This document shows, in pieces, positions 60,846 through 64,000 of a DNA stretch of 64,000 nt. The notes under the pieces are model-generated. The model was not told the origin of the DNA and made no database searches. It worked only from the letters and a program-made list of their open reading frames with translations. Location of the stretch: contig NZ_FLYE01000046.1 in the NCBI RefSeq assembly GCF_900093605.1, forward strand, positions 1 through 64,000, in the 5' to 3' direction. The translations under genes and the position numbers were made by a program. The stretch's first letter is position 1; each line of letters opens with the position of its first letter. Source of the DNA: Candidatus Terasakiella magnetica. GTDB lineage: Bacteria > Pseudomonadota > Alphaproteobacteria > Rhodospirillales > Terasakiellaceae.

Positions 60846-61325
60846 ATGTGTGAATTTATCTTGCATGAAGAAAGCGTTCAGCCCGAGTGGATTGATTATA
60901 ATGGCCATATGAATGTGGCCTATTACGTTTTGGTTTTTGATCATGCAACAGATGGTGCACTTGAGGCACTGGGTATGGGAGAAGCTTACCGTGAGGCTGA
61001 AAATAACACCTTTTTTGTTGCCGAATCGCATGTGGTTTACGAGCGTGAAGTGAAAAAAGACGATTTGTTAGTAGTCAAAACTAAATTGATAGGTTATGAC
61101 ACCAAGCGCTTGCACATCTCTCATGAAATGTATGTAAAAGACGGCAAAGATAGATGTGCAGGTAATGAAGTTATGGCACTGCATGTGGATATGGAGCGGC
61201 GCAAAACAGCGGAAATTCCGCTTGAACATCGCAACGCGATTAAGACAGGGGTTGAAAAATCTTTGCAAAATGGCGTTCCGGATTATTGCGCGCGGGCCAT
61301 TCAGAAACTGCATAATAAATTCTAA
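60846..61325 (+). CDS. hotdog-fold acyl-CoA thioesterase
   Basis: A 159-residue hotdog protein of the 4-hydroxybenzoyl-CoA thioesterase-like group. The catalytic block WIDYNGHMNVAYYVLVFDHA carries the Asp of the DxxGHMN motif, and ALHVDMERRKTAEIP is also typical. It hydrolyses an acyl-CoA; betainyl-CoA or short-chain substrates are possible but not shown by the sequence. The ATG has GAGGG upstream. It is transcribed alone. Confidence 0.87.
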   Translation: MCEFILHEESVQPEWIDYNGHMNVAYYVLVFDHATDGALEALGMGEAYREAENNTFFVAESHVVYEREVKKDDLLVVKTKLIGYDTKRLHISHEMYVKDGKDRCAGNEVMALHVDMERRKTAEIPLEHRNAIKTGVEKSLQNGVPDYCARAIQKLHNKF

Positions 61326-61369
61326 TATCTAGAATTTCAGTTTTTTGCTTGGAGTCATGGCCTAAATAT

Positions 61370-61385
61370 CTATACTTAAGTATAG
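61370..61385. promoter_or_regulatory. 16-bp palindrome before the diguanylate cyclase gene
   Basis: CTATACTTAAGTATAG is a perfect 16-bp palindrome, 30 nt upstream of the GTG start. It may be the operator of a dimeric regulator; no regulator is identified. Confidence 0.5.
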
Positions 61386-61415
61386 GTACCGAAAGGTTGC
61401 GAGTGGAGAGTAAGC

Positions 61416-62462
61416 GTGGAATATACTGAAAATATTGATCAGGCCCTTGAATACGCCAATCAGGCGATTGCCAAGATGCGTGATATCGGTGTTCCTGCAA
61501 ACCCGAATAATTTTACGGTTTGGTTTCATTATTACAGCGGTACTTACCCTGATTTGAAACGCACGCTCGATATTTTGTTGGACAATCAGCAGGCCTTTAG
61601 CGAAACGCGTAACTCTGAAATTTTCCAGAAATTCTTCACCTTGGATCAGGAAAGCGCAATTCTGCATGACACCACCGCACGCATGGAAGGCGAGCTGGCG
61701 CGTATTGTGACTGCCCTTGATGGGGCAGAAGATAATTACGCCATGTTGGATTCGGATTTGCGTAATTTTCAGGAAAAGCTTGCTCAAGGCGATCAAGCAA
61801 ATGATATGACAGCAATTGTGGATAGCCTTAATGGCCGTATCGGCAATGTGCTTGAGCATAATTCCGCATTAGAAGACGAGCTAAAATCTTCCATCAAGGA
61901 AATTGATGAACTTAAAGAAGACCTGGAGCGTATGCGCCGTGAAGCCATGACCGATGGCTTAACTGGCATTGCAAACCGCAAATTATTTGACCTTGAATTG
62001 CGCAAATCTTCCATGAATGCCATGGCAAATGGGGAAGAGCTTGCTTTGATGATGATTGATGTGGATCATTTTGCGCGCTTTAACGAACATCATGGACATC
62101 AGGTTGGCGATCAGGTGTTAAAGCTGGTTGCGGTAACGATTGCTGAATGTATTAAAGGTCAAGATACGGCTGCACGTTACGGTGGGGATGAGTTTAGTGT
62201 GATTTTACCACGCACCAGTTTGGATAATGCCATGAAACTGGCTGAAAATATCTGTAAACGGGTGAGTTCTAAAAACGTGATTAACCGCGCGACAGGCGAG
62301 CGCCTTGGTAAAATTACCATGTCGGCAGGGGTTGCAACCTTTGAATATGGTGAACCGATCAGCCAGTTGTTGGTGCGTGCAGATCACGCCTTACAAGAGG
62401 CCATGCGCAATGGTTATAATCAGGTTCTCACGCAAGTCGATCTTAAAGATTCTGTCGCTTAA
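61416..62462 (+). CDS. diguanylate cyclase
   Basis: A 348-residue soluble protein. Residues 1-175 are a helical, coiled-coil-rich region of unknown sensory function (ending EIDELKEDLERMRREAMTD), and 176-340 are a GGDEF domain with an intact active site (RYGGDEFSVILP) and DGLTGIANRKLFD. The residues before the active site (KGQD) do not give the RxxD inhibitory site. The start is GTG with GGAGAG upstream. It probably makes c-di-GMP, opposite in effect to the EAL protein at 11118. Confidence 0.93.
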   Translation: MEYTENIDQALEYANQAIAKMRDIGVPANPNNFTVWFHYYSGTYPDLKRTLDILLDNQQAFSETRNSEIFQKFFTLDQESAILHDTTARMEGELARIVTALDGAEDNYAMLDSDLRNFQEKLAQGDQANDMTAIVDSLNGRIGNVLEHNSALEDELKSSIKEIDELKEDLERMRREAMTDGLTGIANRKLFDLELRKSSMNAMANGEELALMMIDVDHFARFNEHHGHQVGDQVLKLVAVTIAECIKGQDTAARYGGDEFSVILPRTSLDNAMKLAENICKRVSSKNVINRATGERLGKITMSAGVATFEYGEPISQLLVRADHALQEAMRNGYNQVLTQVDLKDSVA

Positions 62463-62542
62463 AAAAACGCTGCTGCAAACTTTACGTTAACTCTTCTGCT
62501 TCATGATAGCCTGTGAAAACTGCTATGAGTGGAGGCGTTTTG

Positions 62543-64000
62543 GTGAGCCAAGGTCGCAACAGGCCAAGTCCTTTTATTTTGTTTATGCGCAAGCTGGTGA
62601 AAAACGATCAGCTTGTCATGACCTTATTGGCTGTTGTCATTGGGGGCTGTGTCGGTTCCTTAGCTATTCTATTCGTTGAAAAGATCGATTTTTTCCAATC
62701 GCTATTTTTGGGCATAAGTGGAGCTTGGATTACAGAATATATTCGCGCCTTACCCGCATGGAAAGTGGTGATGATCCCAACCGTTGGCGGTTTGGGTGTG
62801 GGGTTGCTGCTGTATTATTTTATGCCCGGTGGTAAACCTAAAGGCCCCGCAGATGTGATTGCGGCTTGTGAAGTTGGCGGTGGGCAAATGTCTTTAAAAG
62901 AAGGTGTTGTCGCCCTTTTTGCCAGTACTTTTTCCCTTGCCTGTGGTGCCTCGGTCGGGCGTGAAGGCCCTGCGGTTCATATGGGGGCGACCTTTGCCTC
63001 ATGGGCATCAGATAAACTGCAAATGTCGCGCTCTAACACCCGTGTGCTTTTGGGTTGTGGGGTGGCGGCTGCTGTTTCAGCCTCTTTTAACGCGCCCATT
63101 GCCGGGGCGCTTTTTGCCCAAGAAGTTATCTTATCGCATTATGCCTTAAAAGCCTTTGCACCTGTGGTGATTGCCAGTGTATCGGGAACGGTGGTGGCCC
63201 ATCAGGTGGTGGGGAATGTAACGGCTTTTGAGCTTAAAGCTTATGAGTTAGGCTCATATCTGGAATTTCCCGCCTTTGTCGGGCTTGGCATTGCCAGTGG
63301 GCTTGTGGGCATTTTATTTGTGCGTGCAATTTTAAAAACCCAAAGCCAGACGGAGAAACTCCCCGGGCCGCAATGGTATAAGCCCGCACTTGGGGGCTTT
63401 TGCGTTGGCTTAATCGCCCTTTGGTTTCCCGAAGTGTTAGGTGTGGGTTATGAAGCGACCGACAATGCGTTGAAAGGCCAATATGGGCTGGCTTTGTTGT
63501 TTGGTCTTTTCGCCTTTAAATTTTTGGCAACGGTGATCTCGCTTGGCTTTGGCTTTGGCGGTGGTGTGTTTAGCCCGGCCCTTGTTATTGGGGCCATGTT
63601 GGGCGGCACCTATGGGACCATGGCAACTTCGCTTTATCCTGATCTTTCCTCAGGTGCGAGTGCCTATTCCCTTATCGGTATGGCGGCCATGGCCGCAGCC
63701 GTTTTGGGCGCGCCGATTTCAACAACCCTGATTGTGTTTGAACTGACAGGGGATTACTCCCTGACCATTGCGGTTATGTGTGGCTGTGTAATGGCGACGT
63801 TGGTCAATGACCAGATGGATCGTCAATCTTTCTTCTTAGAACAGCTTAAAGCCCGTGGCCTTGATTTGATGAATAATGTTAGTGGCCTCCTGTTACAGCA
63901 AGTAAAGGTCAGTGATATTCTCAAACAAGAAGGAACCTATGTAAGCGTTGATGCGCATTTGCCCCATATTCGCAAAAAACTGCTGCGCGCACCGGGCGGG
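62543..64000 (+). CDS. ClC-family chloride channel/transporter (3' end outside window)
   Basis: About 486 residues are visible of a ClC membrane protein; the frame runs off the window end. Selectivity motifs are the gating glutamate block GASVGREGPAVHMG, GFGGGVFSPALVIGAMLGG and FNAPIAGALFAQE. The first filter motif (GSGIP in EriC) reads GGKPKGPADV. A C-terminal region after residue 440 (VKVSDILKQEGTYVSVD) begins a CBS domain. It moves chloride, often exchanging it for protons. The frame is open from ATG 62525, but GGAGG (62531-62535) is ideally spaced before GTG 62543, which is chosen. Confidence 0.92.
   Translation, partial: MSQGRNRPSPFILFMRKLVKNDQLVMTLLAVVIGGCVGSLAILFVEKIDFFQSLFLGISGAWITEYIRALPAWKVVMIPTVGGLGVGLLLYYFMPGGKPKGPADVIAACEVGGGQMSLKEGVVALFASTFSLACGASVGREGPAVHMGATFASWASDKLQMSRSNTRVLLGCGVAAAVSASFNAPIAGALFAQEVILSHYALKAFAPVVIASVSGTVVAHQVVGNVTAFELKAYELGSYLEFPAFVGLGIASGLVGILFVRAILKTQSQTEKLPGPQWYKPALGGFCVGLIALWFPEVLGVGYEATDNALKGQYGLALLFGLFAFKFLATVISLGFGFGGGVFSPALVIGAMLGGTYGTMATSLYPDLSSGASAYSLIGMAAMAAAVLGAPISTTLIVFELTGDYSLTIAVMCGCVMATLVNDQMDRQSFFLEQLKARGLDLMNNVSGLLLQQVKVSDILKQEGTYVSVDAHLPHIRKKLLRAPGG

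Overview
The window is chromosomal DNA from an alphaproteobacterium, most likely a marine Rhodospirillales-type lineage (Terasakiella or Thalassospira-like is only a guess). The evidence is a five-gene F1 ATP synthase cluster (atpHAGDC) without F0 genes, methionine synthase split into two genes behind metF and an ArsR-methyltransferase regulator, the priA / small transaldolase / DUF484 / xerC neighbourhood, moderate GC content, and many c-di-GMP, chemotaxis and two-component proteins. No rRNA, tRNA or CRISPR array was seen, and no phage or plasmid gene. Both ends are cut inside genes: a giant adhesin on the left and a ClC chloride channel on the right.

Layout. 1-7.8 kb: 3' part of a giant Asp-rich, repeat-built, type-I-secreted RTX adhesin. 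7.9-11 kb: a Ser/Thr kinase overlapping malonyl-CoA decarboxylase, then an isocitrate lyase/PEP-mutase family enzyme. 11-16.3 kb: an EAL protein with degenerate GGDEF, aspartate aminotransferase, an orphan periplasmic binding protein and PPK2. 16.4-23 kb: uvrB-arfB, a 267-bp palindromic MITE-like element that supplies the end of arfB, LysE exporter, a cysteine-synthase-fold enzyme, GDPD, YjbR, RlmJ. 23-29.2 kb: a glycosyltransferase and atpHAGDC. 29.4-34.3 kb: priA diverging from transaldolase, DUF484 and xerC. 34.3-37.8 kb: a minus-strand operon with a single-domain response regulator, a membrane histidine-kinase-like protein fused to an epsilon-type 3'-5' exonuclease, a PPP phosphatase and a newly read 59-residue membrane protein. 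38-39.7 kb: ettA. 39.8-46.5 kb: a two-component-type beta-propeller/SpoIIE phosphatase, a second orphan binding protein and a chemoreceptor. 46.9-50.8 kb: an AhpD-like enzyme, a methyltransferase, an unknown protein, a SleB-type hydrolase and RluA. 50.8-52.3 kb: mlaA-mlaC. 52.6-58.2 kb: the methionine/SAM-cycle cluster, with a 20-bp perfect palindrome before its regulator. 58.2-60.7 kb: a lipoprotein followed by a receiver-HATPase fusion. 60.8-64 kb: thioesterase, diguanylate cyclase and ClC channel.

How the genes work together. Housekeeping blocks (ATP synthesis, DNA repair and restart, methionine cycle, ribosome rescue, translation gating, outer-membrane lipid asymmetry) alternate with signalling. 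Signalling parts with the least obvious partners are the kinase coupled to malonyl-CoA decarboxylase, the exonuclease fused to a pseudo-histidine-kinase, and two partner-switch-like pieces (SpoIIE phosphatase and receiver-HATPase) with no STAS antagonist in the window. These are the best candidates for undescribed biology. All assignments are from reading motifs by eye; no database search was possible.
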